Notes: generated by a model from the sequence alone, not told the origin. A stretch of DNA of 64,000 nt from Rhizobium leguminosarum (GCF_001679785.1 NZ_CP016286.1:4288501-4352500), one strand, 5' to 3'. Positions 44,903-54,029 are shown, numbered from the stretch's first letter. Program-made: numbers and translations.

Positions 44903-45469
44903 ATGGAACCGGAACTCGAACAGGCGATCGGCATCCGCATCCGCACGCTGCGGCAGGAAAAGTCTCTGACGCTCGATGATCTGGCTGCGGCCTCCGGCGT
45001 CAGCCGGGCGATGATCTCGCGCATCGAGCGGGCGGAGGCGAGCCCGACCGCCTCGCTGCTGGCAAGGATCTGCGCCGCGCTCGGCCTGTCGCTATCGGCC
45101 TTCTTTGCGGAAGAGGGGCAGGCCTCGCCGCTCGCCCGTCGGCAGGAACAGCAGGTCTGGCGCGATCCGGAGACCGGTTATCTCAGACGCTCTGTTTCAC
45201 CCCCCGGCACCGCTTCCGATGTCGATATCGTCGAGGTCGAATTCCCCCCTGGCGCCCGCGTCAGCTTCCCCCCGCATGCCAGCGCCCATGGCATGACGCA
45301 GCATATCTGGCTGTTCGACGGCGAGCTGGAGATGACGGCGGCTGAGATCGTCTACCGGCTGCGCCCGGGCGATTGCCTCTTCATGCCGGTCGGCGAGGGT
45401 CACGTCTTCCACAATCCCGGCAACGCGCCGGCGCGTTACTGCGTCGTGCTCGATCGCGGCGGCCGATAG
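44903..45469 (+). CDS. XRE-family regulator with C-terminal cupin domain
   Basis: A 188-residue protein. The HTH_3 domain at about 8-65 reads IRTLRQEKSLTLDDLAAASG, VSRAMISRIERAEASPTAS. A cupin_2 domain occupies about 105-185 (FPPGARVSFPPHASAHGMTQ, DCLFMPVGEGHVFHNPG). Proteins of this layout sense a small metabolite in the cupin pocket. A likely target is the adjacent GNAT gene (24 bases downstream) or the divergent tenA. Confidence 0.93.
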   Translation: MEPELEQAIGIRIRTLRQEKSLTLDDLAAASGVSRAMISRIERAEASPTASLLARICAALGLSLSAFFAEEGQASPLARRQEQQVWRDPETGYLRRSVSPPGTASDVDIVEVEFPPGARVSFPPHASAHGMTQHIWLFDGELEMTAAEIVYRLRPGDCLFMPVGEGHVFHNPGNAPARYCVVLDRGGR

Positions 45470-45493
45470 AACCATTCATTTCAGGAGAACAGC

Positions 45494-46012
45494 ATGCCCG
45501 CTATTCGTACCCTTTCCGCCGAGGGGGCCCGCGCCGCCATTCCGGCTCTATCGGAAGTGCTTGTCGATTGTGTCGCGGGCGGCGCCTCCGTCGGCTTCAT
45601 GCAGCCCTATGGACCTGAAGATGCCGAGCCCTATTGGCGCGATGTCGCCGATGCCGTCGCCACCGGCGGCAACTTGCTGCTGGTCGCTGAACTCGACGGC
45701 AGGATCATCGGCACGGTGCAGGTGAGTGCCGCGCAGATGCCGAACCAGCCGCATCGCGGCGACCTGAAGAAGCTGCTGGTACACCGCTCGGCCCGCGGCA
45801 AGGGGCTTGCCCGGCTGCTGATGGAGGCTGCCGAGCGTGAGGCGGCAAGCCACGGCAAGACCCTGCTCGTGCTCGACACGGCAACCGGCAGCGATGCCGA
45901 GGCGATCTATCCGCGCCTGGGCTGGCAGCGCGTCGGTGTCATCCCCGATTATGCGCTGTGGCCTGAAGGCGGTTTCTGCGCCACCACCCTGTTCTACAAG
46001 CGGCTTACCTGA
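45494..46012 (+). CDS. GNAT-family N-acetyltransferase
   Basis: A 172-residue single-domain GNAT. The acetyl-CoA pyrophosphate loop is in LLVHRSARGKGLARLLMEAA and the last strand in AEAIYPRLGWQRVGVIPDYA. AGGAGAA stands ahead of the ATG. It follows the XRE-cupin regulator by 24 bases and probably shares its transcript. The acceptor is unknown. Confidence 0.92.
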   Translation: MPAIRTLSAEGARAAIPALSEVLVDCVAGGASVGFMQPYGPEDAEPYWRDVADAVATGGNLLLVAELDGRIIGTVQVSAAQMPNQPHRGDLKKLLVHRSARGKGLARLLMEAAEREAASHGKTLLVLDTATGSDAEAIYPRLGWQRVGVIPDYALWPEGGFCATTLFYKRLT

Positions 46013-46027
46013 TTGCGCCGGCGCCAC

Positions 46028-46639
46028 TCATGCCGGCCTGGCAAAGACCGGAAGCGCGCCGCCAAGCGTCGTGCCCGCCGTCCATTGCGCGGCATTCCAG
46101 CCGAATTGCCGCGCCGCTTCGATATTCACCGCCATATCGTCGATGAAGGCGATCTCGCCGGGCAGCACGCCGGCCCGCTCGGTCGCCAGCTGGAAGAAAT
46201 CGGGCGAAGGTTTGCTGTGCCCAAGTGCTGCGGAATAGATGATGTCATCGAAATGCGCTTTAAGGCCGATCTGCTCCATAAGGTAGCGTGCCCGCCTATG
46301 TTCCTGGTTGGTCGCCAGCAAGAGAGTGATGCCGCTTTGCCTGAGAGCGGCGAGTTCTTCCAGCAGATTGAGATCGAGGCGGGAATCGTTCTCGAACCAG
46401 TAATCGATCAGTGCTTCGGCGCTGAGATGGGGCGCGATCTTTGCGAGAACGCCGGCGAGCCGCGGCTCCAGCGGCTCGCGGCCGATGATGATATCGCCCC
46501 AGTGCGTCTGGAAGAATTCCTGCTGCAGCAGGTCGACACGCAGCCCGAGATCGCGCTCCAGATAGGTGAAGAGAGGCAGGCCATCGGTCGGACGACCATG
46601 AACGAGCACGCCGTCGACATCGACCATCAGCACTTTCAT
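46028..46639 (-). CDS. HAD-superfamily hydrolase
   Basis: A 203-residue HAD-IA protein. The motif I region is MLMVDVDGVLVHG, with the nucleophile Asp and the acid two residues on. Motif II is in LLLATNQEHRR, the lysine in LGHSKPSPDFFQLA and motif IV in IAFIDDMAVNIEAARQFGW. It is a small-molecule phosphatase with an unassigned substrate. Its stop faces the GNAT gene across 15 bases. Confidence 0.92.
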   Translation of the reverse strand: MKVLMVDVDGVLVHGRPTDGLPLFTYLERDLGLRVDLLQQEFFQTHWGDIIIGREPLEPRLAGVLAKIAPHLSAEALIDYWFENDSRLDLNLLEELAALRQSGITLLLATNQEHRRARYLMEQIGLKAHFDDIIYSAALGHSKPSPDFFQLATERAGVLPGEIAFIDDMAVNIEAARQFGWNAAQWTAGTTLGGALPVFARPA

Positions 46640-46773
46640 GCGGAAAATTTCCTCGTTCTCAAAACACCGGCGAAGGTGGCGTCATTATTCCAGGCGATCA
46701 AGGTCGCTGCGCCACTTTTTTGTCGCGGCCGAGCCGTGTAAATCTCGATTGTCAATCAAGGACAGGATCTGAA

Positions 46774-47799
46774 ATGCGCGTCATCTATTCCGAGGATCAC
46801 AAGCTGCGCGATGCGAGGACCGAGCTGCACGCCGGCCAACTGGTGACGCCCTTCGAGGCGCCGTTTCGCGCCGAATGGATCCTCGCGGCGGTCAAGGAGG
46901 CGGGCTTTGCCGACGTGGTGGCGCCTGATGCGCACGGGTTGGAAACGGCTCGAAAAGTGCATGATCCCGCCTATCTGGATTTTCTCGCCACCGTCTGGGA
47001 CCGCTGGGTAGCGGCCGGTTTCACCGGCGAGGCGATCGCCAATTCCTTCGCCGTTCGCCGCACCAGCCAGCGCGTGCCCGACAATATCGTCGGTGCGATC
47101 GGCCACTATGCCAATGCCGCCGACACCTCGATCACCAAGGGTTCCTACGAGGCGGCGATCGCTTCCATGCGCTGTGCCGTCAGCGGCGCCGACTGGCTGA
47201 CGCAGGGCAATCGCTTCGCCTTCGCGCTCTGCCGCCCGCCCGGCCACCATGCCGGCATCGATCTCTTCGGCGGCTATTGCTTCATCAACAATTCGGGCGT
47301 CGCCGCACAGCGGCTGCTCGACCATGGTGCCAGGAAAGTCGCGGTGCTGGATGTCGACTTCCACCATGGCAACGGCACGCAGGATCTCTTCTATCGCCGC
47401 GGCGACGTCTTCACCGCCTCGCTGCACGGCGATCCCATGCACGCCTTTCCCTATTTCCTCGGCCATGCCGACGAGGAAGGCGAGGGGGAGGGTGCCGGCG
47501 CCAACCGCAACTATCCGATGCCGCCAGATACGCCTTGGGATATTTGGTCTTCGGCCCTTGCCGATGCACTGGCTCGCATCAAGACCTTCGGCGCCGAGGC
47601 GATCGTCGTGGCGCTCGGCGTCGACACTTTCGAGCGCGATCCGATCTCCTTCTTCAGCCTCACCTCCGACGATTTCACCCGCATGGGCGCGATGATATCA
47701 GCCGCCGGCCTGCCGGTGCTCACCTGCATGGAGGGCGGCTACGGAGTGCGGGAGATCGGCCTCAACGTTGCCAATGTCCTCAAGGGTCTGGAAGCCTGA
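46774..47799 (+). CDS. Histone-deacetylase-fold hydrolase (acetylpolyamine amidohydrolase-like)
   Basis: About 341 residues from MRVIYSEDHKLRDARTELHA (46774); the frame is open from 46720. Zinc-hydrolase motifs are complete: RPPGHHAGIDLFGGYCFINN (active-site His pair), VAVLDVDFHHGNGTQDLFYR (zinc Asp and His) and the distal tyrosine in CMEGGYGVREIG. The YSEDH start and RTELH segment are typical of bacterial acetylpolyamine amidohydrolases, which remove acetyl groups from acetylated polyamines. recX follows 9 bases downstream. Confidence 0.92.
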   Translation: MRVIYSEDHKLRDARTELHAGQLVTPFEAPFRAEWILAAVKEAGFADVVAPDAHGLETARKVHDPAYLDFLATVWDRWVAAGFTGEAIANSFAVRRTSQRVPDNIVGAIGHYANAADTSITKGSYEAAIASMRCAVSGADWLTQGNRFAFALCRPPGHHAGIDLFGGYCFINNSGVAAQRLLDHGARKVAVLDVDFHHGNGTQDLFYRRGDVFTASLHGDPMHAFPYFLGHADEEGEGEGAGANRNYPMPPDTPWDIWSSALADALARIKTFGAEAIVVALGVDTFERDPISFFSLTSDDFTRMGAMISAAGLPVLTCMEGGYGVREIGLNVANVLKGLEA

Positions 47800-47808
47800 T
47801 CACCACCG

Positions 47809-48360
47809 ATGACCGACGAGACCGTTCCATCCGATATCCCGACATCACGCATGCTGAGCTGGGCGCGCAATTCCGCTATCTATCGCCTCGAGCGGCGGAT
47901 GATGACGGAAAAGCAGCTCTTTGACGCCATCAGCCGCAAGGCGAAGGAGAAATTCGAGGATATCAGCGCGGCGCAACTCAAGGCCATCGCCGATTTCGCG
48001 GTCAAATTTGCCTATGATAACAAGGTACTCGACGATAGCGCCTATGCGGAGATCAGCACGCGCTCTGCCGTGCGCGGCGGTAAATCGAAGCGCGCGATCG
48101 CCCAGAAGCTTGCTGCCAAGGGCGTCTCCAGCGACAAGGTCGAGGCAGCACTTGAAGAGGCTGACGATCTCTATGCTGCAGCGATTTTTGCCCGTAAGCG
48201 CGCCTTCGGCCCTTTCCGCCGGGTCGAACTTGACGAAAAGCGAAAGGCGAAAGAACTTTCGGCTTTTGCCCGCAACGGCTTCAGCTTCGACATCTGCAGG
48301 AAGGTCTTCGACATGAGCTTCGAAGACGCCGAAGAGGTGATCCTTGCTGGCCGTCGCTGA
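47809..48360 (+). CDS. recX: Regulatory protein RecX
   Basis: A 183-residue protein with RecX helical repeats: LSWARNSAIYRLERRMMTEK, YDNKVLDDSAYAEISTRSAV, RGGKSKRAIAQKLAAKGVSS. RecX binds RecA filaments and modulates recombination and SOS. Here it is apart from recA and follows the HDAC-like gene by 9 bases, suggesting shared transcription. The degree of similarity is moderate, as usual for RecX. Confidence 0.85.
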   Translation: MTDETVPSDIPTSRMLSWARNSAIYRLERRMMTEKQLFDAISRKAKEKFEDISAAQLKAIADFAVKFAYDNKVLDDSAYAEISTRSAVRGGKSKRAIAQKLAAKGVSSDKVEAALEEADDLYAAAIFARKRAFGPFRRVELDEKRKAKELSAFARNGFSFDICRKVFDMSFEDAEEVILAGRR

Positions 48361-48676
48361 TATTAGACAAGAGCTTTTGCTTGGCTGGTTGGCGCCGATA
48401 GCTGCCCCTCACCCTAACCCTCTCCCCGTTCCGACGGGGAGAGGGGACGTGCCCTGCGAGAGGTGAGCGGGGAACGGAGAGGTCGCAACATGGTCCCTTC
48501 GCCCCGCCTGCGGGGAGAAGGTGCCGGCAGGCGGATGAGGGGCTGCCATCGGCGATATCCCGCACCGCCGGCCGTTCCTTGGCGCCCCAGCATCAGCGCT
48601 CTTGATCCCGGCATGAAAAGTTTGAATTTGGTTCTCCCCCGTCTTCGGCTTAGAACCGCGCAGGATCGGGGGCCAC
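48361..48676. repeat. Intergenic stretch with a GCCCCTCACC..GATGAGGGGC repeat element
   Basis: An element at about 48402-48548 is bounded by GCCCCTCACCCTAACCC and GGCGGATGAGGGGCTGCC and has internal dyads CTCTCCCCGTTCCGACGGGG and CCCCGCCTGCGGGG. The same kind of unit occurs at 51379-51541. No gene is supported in the stretch; the right end carries the promoter of the transporter gene. Confidence 0.6.
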
Positions 48677-49588
48677 ATGGACATCAAGAATATCGAGACG
48701 GGTACGGACGGCGCGGCCTTGATCGCGCAGCCGGGCGTATCGCCGACTTCGGGCGGCTTGGCGGCCGGTGTCGCCATGTGCCTGATGTCGATGTCGTCGA
48801 TCCAGTTCGGCGCGGCACTATCTTCGTCAGCCATTGCGACTTATGGCGTTGCCGGCGCCACTTGGCTGCGGCTTGCTTTCGCGGCGATCATCCTTGCCGC
48901 TATCGTCAGGCCTTCGGTGCTGCGTTATAGCGGCGCCCAATGACGGGCGACATTGCTGCTCGGCACGACGACGGCTGCCATGACGCTGTGTTTCTTCGCG
49001 GCGATCCAGCGGCTGCCCCTCGGACTGGCGATCGCCATCGATTTCCTCGGGCCGCTCTCGGTCGCCGTCTTCGGTTATGGCCTGACCTGGCGGCTCACCT
49101 GGCCGTTGATCGCTGCGGCCGGCATTCTCTTCCTCGCCCATGACGGCGAAGGCTGGGTCGGCAATCTCCCTGGCGTCCTCTTCGCTCTCGGCTCGGCTGT
49201 GGGATGGGCGGTGTATATCCTGCTGACCAAGAAGGTCGGCGCTGCCTTCAAGGGGCTGGAAGGCCTGTCGATGTCGCTGATCGTCGCTGGCCTCGTCGCA
49301 ACGCCCTTCGGTCTTGCCGAGACAGGTGGCGCCTTCACGGTGAAGGGACTGGTCGAGGTTCTCGGCCTTGCCATCCTCGTGCCGCTCTTGCCCTACGCGC
49401 TGGAGATGGTGGCGCTGCGGCGCATGCCGTCGGCATCCTTCGGCATCCTGATGAGCCTCGAACCGGCACTCGGCGCTCTCGCCGGTTTTCTGATCCTCGC
49501 CCAGCCGATGACCGCGTTGCAGATGCTCGGTACGGCACTTGTGGTGGCGGCCAGCGCCGGCGCCACCGCCTCGGCGGAAAAGGCCTGA
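48677..49588 (+). pseudogene. EamA/RhtA-family transporter with an in-frame TGA
   Basis: The two open parts, 48677-48943 (88 codons) and 48953-49588 (211 codons), are in the same frame and together give a ten-helix EamA/DMT transporter of about 303 residues (TTTAAMTLCFFAAIQRLPLG, LSMSLIVAGLVATP, MSLEPALGALAGFLILAQP). A TGA at 48941-48943 separates RYSGAQ from RATLLLG. One transition, TGG to TGA, explains it, and Trp is sensible there. A restart at the TTG at 48953 lacks the first three helices. It would have been an exporter of amino acids or similar metabolites. Confidence 0.88.
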
Positions 49589-49594
49589 GATTTC

Positions 49595-50062
49595 TCAGGC
49601 GAGTTTCCGCGCGGGATCGTCGAGTGCCGGATTGTAGAAGAGCGACAGTGTCAGGCTTTTGGCGATCCGCTCCGCCGTTGCCATGAACCACGCCTTGGCT
49701 TCCGGCGTTGGGGCGATATCGTCGAGCGTCGCGGCAAACAGCGACAGCCACTTCGGAAAGAGATCGGGCGTCAGGTTCTGGACACCCGTATGCGCCTGCA
49801 CCGGCTTGCCGCCATAGGCGCCGCTGCGGAAGGCGACGGCCGACCAGAAGCTCTTCATTTTCGCCATATGCTCCGGCCATCGCCCGGATAGCCTGGCGTC
49901 GAACACCGGGCCGAGATCGGGATGCGTCAGCACCCGCCCGTAAAAGGTCTCGACCAGCCTGTCGATGAAGGCCGCGTCGACGCCCATCTCCCGCATCTCG
50001 GCCTCCGCCCTTTCGCGGATCGCCGCGACATGGGCAGGGCGGCCCTGAATCTCATTGTCCAT
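49595..50062 (-). CDS. Group III truncated haemoglobin
   Basis: About 155 residues from MDNEIQGRPAHVAAIRERAE (50062); the frame is open to 50101. The family pattern FIDRLVETFYGRVLTHPDLG, PVFDARL and HMAKMKSFWSAVAFRSGAYG is clear, with VQAHTGVQNLTPDLFPKWLS later. These small globins bind O2 or NO and may act in redox or nitrosative chemistry. It converges with the transporter pseudogene 6 bases away. Confidence 0.88.
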   Translation of the reverse strand: MDNEIQGRPAHVAAIRERAEAEMREMGVDAAFIDRLVETFYGRVLTHPDLGPVFDARLSGRWPEHMAKMKSFWSAVAFRSGAYGGKPVQAHTGVQNLTPDLFPKWLSLFAATLDDIAPTPEAKAWFMATAERIAKSLTLSLFYNPALDDPARKLA

Positions 50063-50201
50063 TCCAAAACCCCGGCGCCGCGTGATGCGGCGCCCTCCCA
50101 TATAGGTGTTTATCGCAGCGTGCCAAATTCCTCCGTGCCGCTCGCGGCAATCTGTCAGTTGGCTTGCACGCGCACTTGACCGCTATCACCACGTTCTTTA
50201 G

Positions 50202-50220
50202 ATTTAGAATAATTCTAAAT
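50202..50220. promoter_or_regulatory. Irr-box/ICE-like palindrome upstream of mbfA
   Basis: ATTTAGAATAATTCTAAAT is a perfect 9-1-9 palindrome ending 13 bases before the mbfA ATG. It agrees with the ICE/Irr-box form TTTAGAA..TTCTAAA known for the rhizobial iron regulator Irr. Its position over the promoter and leader fits Irr repression of mbfA under iron limitation. Confidence 0.85.
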
Positions 50221-50233
50221 TTTGGAGAAAAGC

Positions 50234-51217
50234 ATGCTGGCGCGATTTTTCAGATCCTCGAAACGATCTTTCGAATCGCTGTCCGAGCAGGAGATTCTCG
50301 CCCTGGCGATTGCTTCCGAGGAAGACGATGCCCGCATCTATCTCGCCTATGCCGACAGGCTGCGCCGCGAATTTCCGGCCTCGGCCAAGGTCTTCGAAGA
50401 CATGGCCGAGGTCGAGGATACGCATCGCAAATCGCTGATCGAGATCCATCGCCAGCGTTTCGGCGAGCGCATCCCGCTGATCCGGCGCGAGCATGTGCAG
50501 GGCTTCTACGAGCGCAAGCCCGACTGGCTCAGGGCAAACCTTTCATTGGATGCGATGCGGGAAGAAACCGAGGCGATGGAGGAGCAGGCCTATCGTTTCT
50601 ATGTCGAGGCGGCAAAACGAACCTCGGACGCCTCGACGCGTGAGCTTCTCGGCGATCTCGCCCTCGCCGAACAGGGGCATGAGGATATCGCCCGCATGCT
50701 GGGCGACAAACATACGCCCGAAGACGTCAAGCACGACGAGGACGCGACGGTGCATCGGCAATTCGTGCTGACCTATGTGCAGCCGGGTCTTGCCGGGCTG
50801 ATGGACGGCTCGGTCTCGACGCTGGCGCCGATCTTCGCCGCCGCCTTCGCCACCCAGGATACCTGGCAGACCTTCCTCGTCGGTCTTTCGGCTTCCGTCG
50901 GCGCCGGCATTTCGATGGGCTTCACCGAGGCTGCCCATGACGATGGCAAGATCTCCGGCAGAGGCTCGCCGGTCAAACGCGGCCTTGCCTGCGGCATCAT
51001 GACGGCGCTCGGCGGCCTCGGCCACGCACTGCCTTATCTGATCCCGCACTTCTGGACGGCAACGATCACCGCTGCCGTCGTTGTCTTCTTCGAGCTCTGG
51101 GCCATCGCCTTCATCCAGAACCGCTACATGGAAACCCCCTTCCTGCGCGCCGCCTTCCAGGTGGTGCTGGGCGGCGGCCTGGTGCTCGGCGCCGGTATCC
51201 TGATTGGGAATGGGTGA
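50234..51217 (+). CDS. mbfA: Membrane-bound ferritin-like iron exporter MbfA
   Basis: About 327 residues from the ATG at 50234 (MLARFFRSSKRSFESLSEQE), with GGAGAA just upstream; a TTG at 50222 is in frame but would overlap the ribosome site. An N-terminal ferritin-like domain (about 15-160) supplies diiron-type acids in SEEDDARIYLAYADRL, AEVEDTHRKSLIEIH and LALAEQGHEDIA. A C-terminal VIT1-type membrane domain (about 185-325) follows (LAGLMDGSVSTLAPIFAAAF). MbfA exports iron and protects against iron and peroxide stress in related rhizobia and Agrobacterium. The Irr-box-like palindrome upstream supports this. Confidence 0.94.
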   Translation: MLARFFRSSKRSFESLSEQEILALAIASEEDDARIYLAYADRLRREFPASAKVFEDMAEVEDTHRKSLIEIHRQRFGERIPLIRREHVQGFYERKPDWLRANLSLDAMREETEAMEEQAYRFYVEAAKRTSDASTRELLGDLALAEQGHEDIARMLGDKHTPEDVKHDEDATVHRQFVLTYVQPGLAGLMDGSVSTLAPIFAAAFATQDTWQTFLVGLSASVGAGISMGFTEAAHDDGKISGRGSPVKRGLACGIMTALGGLGHALPYLIPHFWTATITAAVVVFFELWAIAFIQNRYMETPFLRAAFQVVLGGGLVLGAGILIGNG

Positions 51218-51618
51218 GGAGCGGTCGGGCGCAGCCCGAGCAATCGATCCAGTGAATCGATTGCAGCAACGAACGCCCTGAGCCAAAGCGAAGGGCCGGG
51301 AGACGGGTGCGTCATCCTCGGCATCAAAGCGCTCCTTGTCTTCGCTTGCGCTCAGTGCACTCGCGGCTTCGCCGCTCACCCCCTCATCTGCCTGCCGGCA
51401 TCTTCTCCCCGCTGGGGAGAAGCGGAGTCGTGGCGGCGCCTCGCTCCCCTTGCGGCATTGGTTCGAGAATGACACCCGTGCTGATTGCTCCCCCTTCTCC
51501 CCAGCGGGGAGAAGATGCCCGTTAGGGCAGATGAGGGGGGTGAGGAGCATAAGCGACGAACGCCTTGAGCGTAAGCGAAAGGCAGCCCTCCCTGTATAAA
51601 GAACCACCCACAAAACAA
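51218..51618. repeat. Intergenic stretch with CCCCTCATCTG..CAGATGAGGGGGG repeat
   Basis: About 51379-51541 is a large palindromic element with ends CCCCTCATCTGCC and GGCAGATGAGGGG and internal CTTCTCCCCGCTGGGGAGAA type dyads. Around it are words with GAACGCC(C/T)TGAGC..AAGCGAA at about 51270 and 51557. It resembles the element at 48402. No gene is supported. Confidence 0.6.
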
Positions 51619-51643
51619 AAAGGCCGGCAAACCGCCGGCCTTT
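51619..51643 (-). terminator. Rho-independent terminator
   Basis: On the minus strand, AAAGGCCGGC-GGTTT-GCCGGCCTTT is followed by TTGTTTTG. It lies about 20 bases beyond the stop of the transglutaminase-like gene. Confidence 0.85.
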
Positions 51644-51664
51644 CCACATTCTCTATGCAACCCT

Positions 51665-52264
51665 TTAGCGCAGCGCGCCGACCAGGACGTCGCGGCCGTT
51701 TTCGATGGTGACCCAGCGGCCGGCATTGTAGCTCGACTGGCGCTTGACGAAGGAATAGGGGGTCCCAAACCACGGCTTGACGTCGGCGGCGAGGTTGTCG
51801 AGCACGAAATCGCCCTCGGCGGTGCGCAGCGTCAGCACGGCATGGCCTTCACCGTCCGGCTTGCGCACGACGGTCATCAGCAGATCGGCAGCCGGAAAGC
51901 CGCGCTGGATCAGCATGCGGCGCTTCAATAGCGCGAAATCCTCGCAGTCGCCGGCGGTGGTCGGATAGGCCCAGACCTCATCCTTGCCGTAGATTTCCTT
52001 GTCGGTCATCGGCGTGATCGTGCGATTGATCGTGGCGTTGACCGAACGCACGAGCGACCACTTCCCCGGGGTCATGGCAACGGGGCCGGCGTTGCGGTTT
52101 GCGCCGCATTCAATGCGGTGAATCTGACAGAAATCATAGTGCCCGATCGGCTGTGAGGTGGCATTGCCTGTCACCATGGAAGCATTTCTGCTGGGGGCTG
52201 GTATGGCGGCCGTCGCCATCGCAAACATGGCCATCATGGCCACAAAGATACCCTTGATCCGCAC
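51665..52264 (-). CDS. Bacterial transglutaminase-like cysteine peptidase (BTLCP)
   Basis: A 199-residue protein with a signal peptide (MRIKGIFVAMMAMFAMATAA) and the BTLCP catalytic triad: Cys in TAGDCEDFALLKRRMLIQRG, His in GEGHAVLTLRT and Asp in GDFVLDNL. Members are periplasmic; in other proteobacteria they process adhesins alongside a cyclic-di-GMP switch, though stand-alone copies like this in rhizobia have no proven substrate. A strong terminator follows. Confidence 0.93.
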   Translation of the reverse strand: MRIKGIFVAMMAMFAMATAAIPAPSRNASMVTGNATSQPIGHYDFCQIHRIECGANRNAGPVAMTPGKWSLVRSVNATINRTITPMTDKEIYGKDEVWAYPTTAGDCEDFALLKRRMLIQRGFPAADLLMTVVRKPDGEGHAVLTLRTAEGDFVLDNLAADVKPWFGTPYSFVKRQSSYNAGRWVTIENGRDVLVGALR

Positions 52265-52429
52265 GCCCGCTCTTTCCTTGCATCGCCCTTATTTATTAAC
52301 AAAGTGTTAATGGAGAGGGCCGGAAAGAGTCAATCGTTACTTCTTGGGAGGACCTTACGACCCGCCGATATGGTTAAAATGCAACGGGTTGGGGGACTTG
52401 CATCAGGCGACTTTGTCCGCCTCTGCCGT

Positions 52430-53269
52430 TCAAACGGGCATCTGCCTATTTGTTGATGAACGGATGATGCCTTTGACGGCACTCAGGAGAAGCGCGATAT
52501 CGGCGGGGCGGGAAAGGCGGTGGTCGCCGTCGCGGACGAAGGTCAGCACCACGTCGTCGGCGGGAAGATGTTCGACCAGTTTCATCGCATGCGCATGCGG
52601 CACGTCGGTGTCTTTCATGCCCTGGAGAATGTGCACCGGGCAGCCGGTTTCGATGATACCGTCGAGCACCCGGTTCTTTCGGCCGTCCTCGATCAGCGCC
52701 CGCGTATAGATGTTCGGTTCCGGGCTGTATTGCGAACGCTCTTCGAAATAGCCACGCTCGGCCAGCGATTTGCGCTCTTTCGCCTTGAGGTTCGGCTCGA
52801 TCAGCTCCGAGGTGAAATCGGGGGCCGGCGCGATCAGCACCATGCCTGCGAGTTTTGGGCCGTCAAGCGTCACGCCGCCCTGCCGCGCAAGCTCCTGCGC
52901 CAGCCTGAGCGCGATCCAGCCGCCCATCGACGAGCCGACGAGGATCACCCGATCGGGCGCGACATGACGGATGACGGCCAGCGCCTCCTCCAGCCAGCGC
53001 GAGATCGTGCCGTCGCCGAAGCTGCCGCCGGAAAGTCCGTGGCCGGAATAGTCGAGGCGGATGCAGGCGAGCCCAAGTTCTGCCGCCAGCCCATCGAGTT
53101 CCACCGCCTTGGTGCCGCTCATGTCGGAGCGGTAGCCGGACAGCCAGACGAGCGCCGGCGCGCCATTGCCGGCTTGCGCCGGGCGGACGAGCATGGCGAT
53201 CTCACGCGCCGCCTCGCCCTCGCCGACCGTCAGGAACTGCGGCGCGGAATCGGGCATCTGATCGGACAT
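52430..53269 (-). CDS. Alpha/beta hydrolase
   Basis: A 279-residue hydrolase. The nucleophile elbow is VILVGSSMGGWIALRLAQEL and the catalytic His lies in VRDGDHRLSRPADIA; the acid probably sits in ILQGMKDTDVPHAHAMKLVE. The fold resembles small esterases/peptidases of the palmitoyl-thioesterase ABHD10-like group. The substrate is unknown. It is divergent from infC; the intergenic stretch holds the infC promoter. Confidence 0.92.
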   Translation of the reverse strand: MSDQMPDSAPQFLTVGEGEAAREIAMLVRPAQAGNGAPALVWLSGYRSDMSGTKAVELDGLAAELGLACIRLDYSGHGLSGGSFGDGTISRWLEEALAVIRHVAPDRVILVGSSMGGWIALRLAQELARQGGVTLDGPKLAGMVLIAPAPDFTSELIEPNLKAKERKSLAERGYFEERSQYSPEPNIYTRALIEDGRKNRVLDGIIETGCPVHILQGMKDTDVPHAHAMKLVEHLPADDVVLTFVRDGDHRLSRPADIALLLSAVKGIIRSSTNRQMPV

Positions 53270-53446
53270 CGGCGAAACTCCTGTTGTTTTGGCCTATAAA
53301 ACAGATTCTTGGCAGGCTGACAGCGGGTGATTTTTCCGCTAAAGGATGATATTGACTCCGTTGCAGCGATGACGCGACACGTTTGTGCCCCTGATCGGGA
53401 GCGCGAGGCTGCAACGTTCCGAAAACAACGCGAGGAGAATACGACC

Positions 53447-53983
53447 ATTCGCAGACCTTTTAAAACCGATGCGCCCGTGAAGGACGGACCGCGCTCGAAC
53501 CGTGAAATCCGCATTCCCAAAGTTCAGCTGATCGGGGCTGATGGACAGAATGTCGGCATCGTGCCCACCGACCAGGCTTTGAAAATGGCGGAAGAAGCCG
53601 GCCTCGATCTCGTCGAAATTTCCCCCAATGTCGAACCGCCGGTGTGCAAGATCCTCGATCTGGGCAAGCTGAAATATGCCAACCAGAAGAAGGCTGCAGA
53701 GGCGCGCAAGAAGCAGAAGATCGTCGAAGTCAAAGAAATCAAGATGCGCCCGAACATCGACACCCATGATTATGAGGTGAAGATGAAGGCGATGGGTCGC
53801 TTCTTCGACGAAGGCGACAAGGTCAAGGTGACGCTGAAGTTCCGCGGTCGTGAAATGGCCCACCAGGAACTCGGCATGAAGCTTCTGCAGCAGGTGAAGG
53901 CCGATACGATCGAGTTCGCCAAGGTCGAAGCCGAACCCAAGCTCGAAGGCCGCCAGATGATGATGGTGCTGGCGCCGAAATAA
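53447..53983 (+). CDS. infC: Translation initiation factor IF-3 (ATT start)
   Basis: A 178-residue IF-3 with both domains: [20 protein letters not shown] and [20 protein letters not shown] in the N-terminal part, [20 protein letters not shown] and [18 protein letters not shown] in the C-terminal part. I start at the ATT at 53447 (followed by [13 protein letters not shown]), placed 9 bases after CGAGGAG. Upstream ATGs lie far away and give an unrelated extension. An AUU start is the classical basis of IF-3 autoregulation: IF-3 rejects its own non-standard initiation codon. Confidence 0.93.
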   Translation: MRRPFKTDAPVKDGPRSNREIRIPKVQLIGADGQNVGIVPTDQALKMAEEAGLDLVEISPNVEPPVCKILDLGKLKYANQKKAAEARKKQKIVEVKEIKMRPNIDTHDYEVKMKAMGRFFDEGDKVKVTLKFRGREMAHQELGMKLLQQVKADTIEFAKVEAEPKLEGRQMMMVLAPK

Positions 53984-54004
53984 GCGCCAGGCAGTTTTTC
54001 GCCC

Positions 54005-54029
54005 AAGGCCGTCCGCAAGGGCGGCTTTT
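54005..54029 (+). terminator. Probable terminator after infC
   Basis: The hairpin AAGGCCGTCC-GCAA-GGGCGGCTTTT lies 22 bases past the infC stop, with a short T run. It suggests that infC is not always co-transcribed with rpmI-rplT, which lies 266 bases further and may have its own promoter in 54060-54280. Confidence 0.65.
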
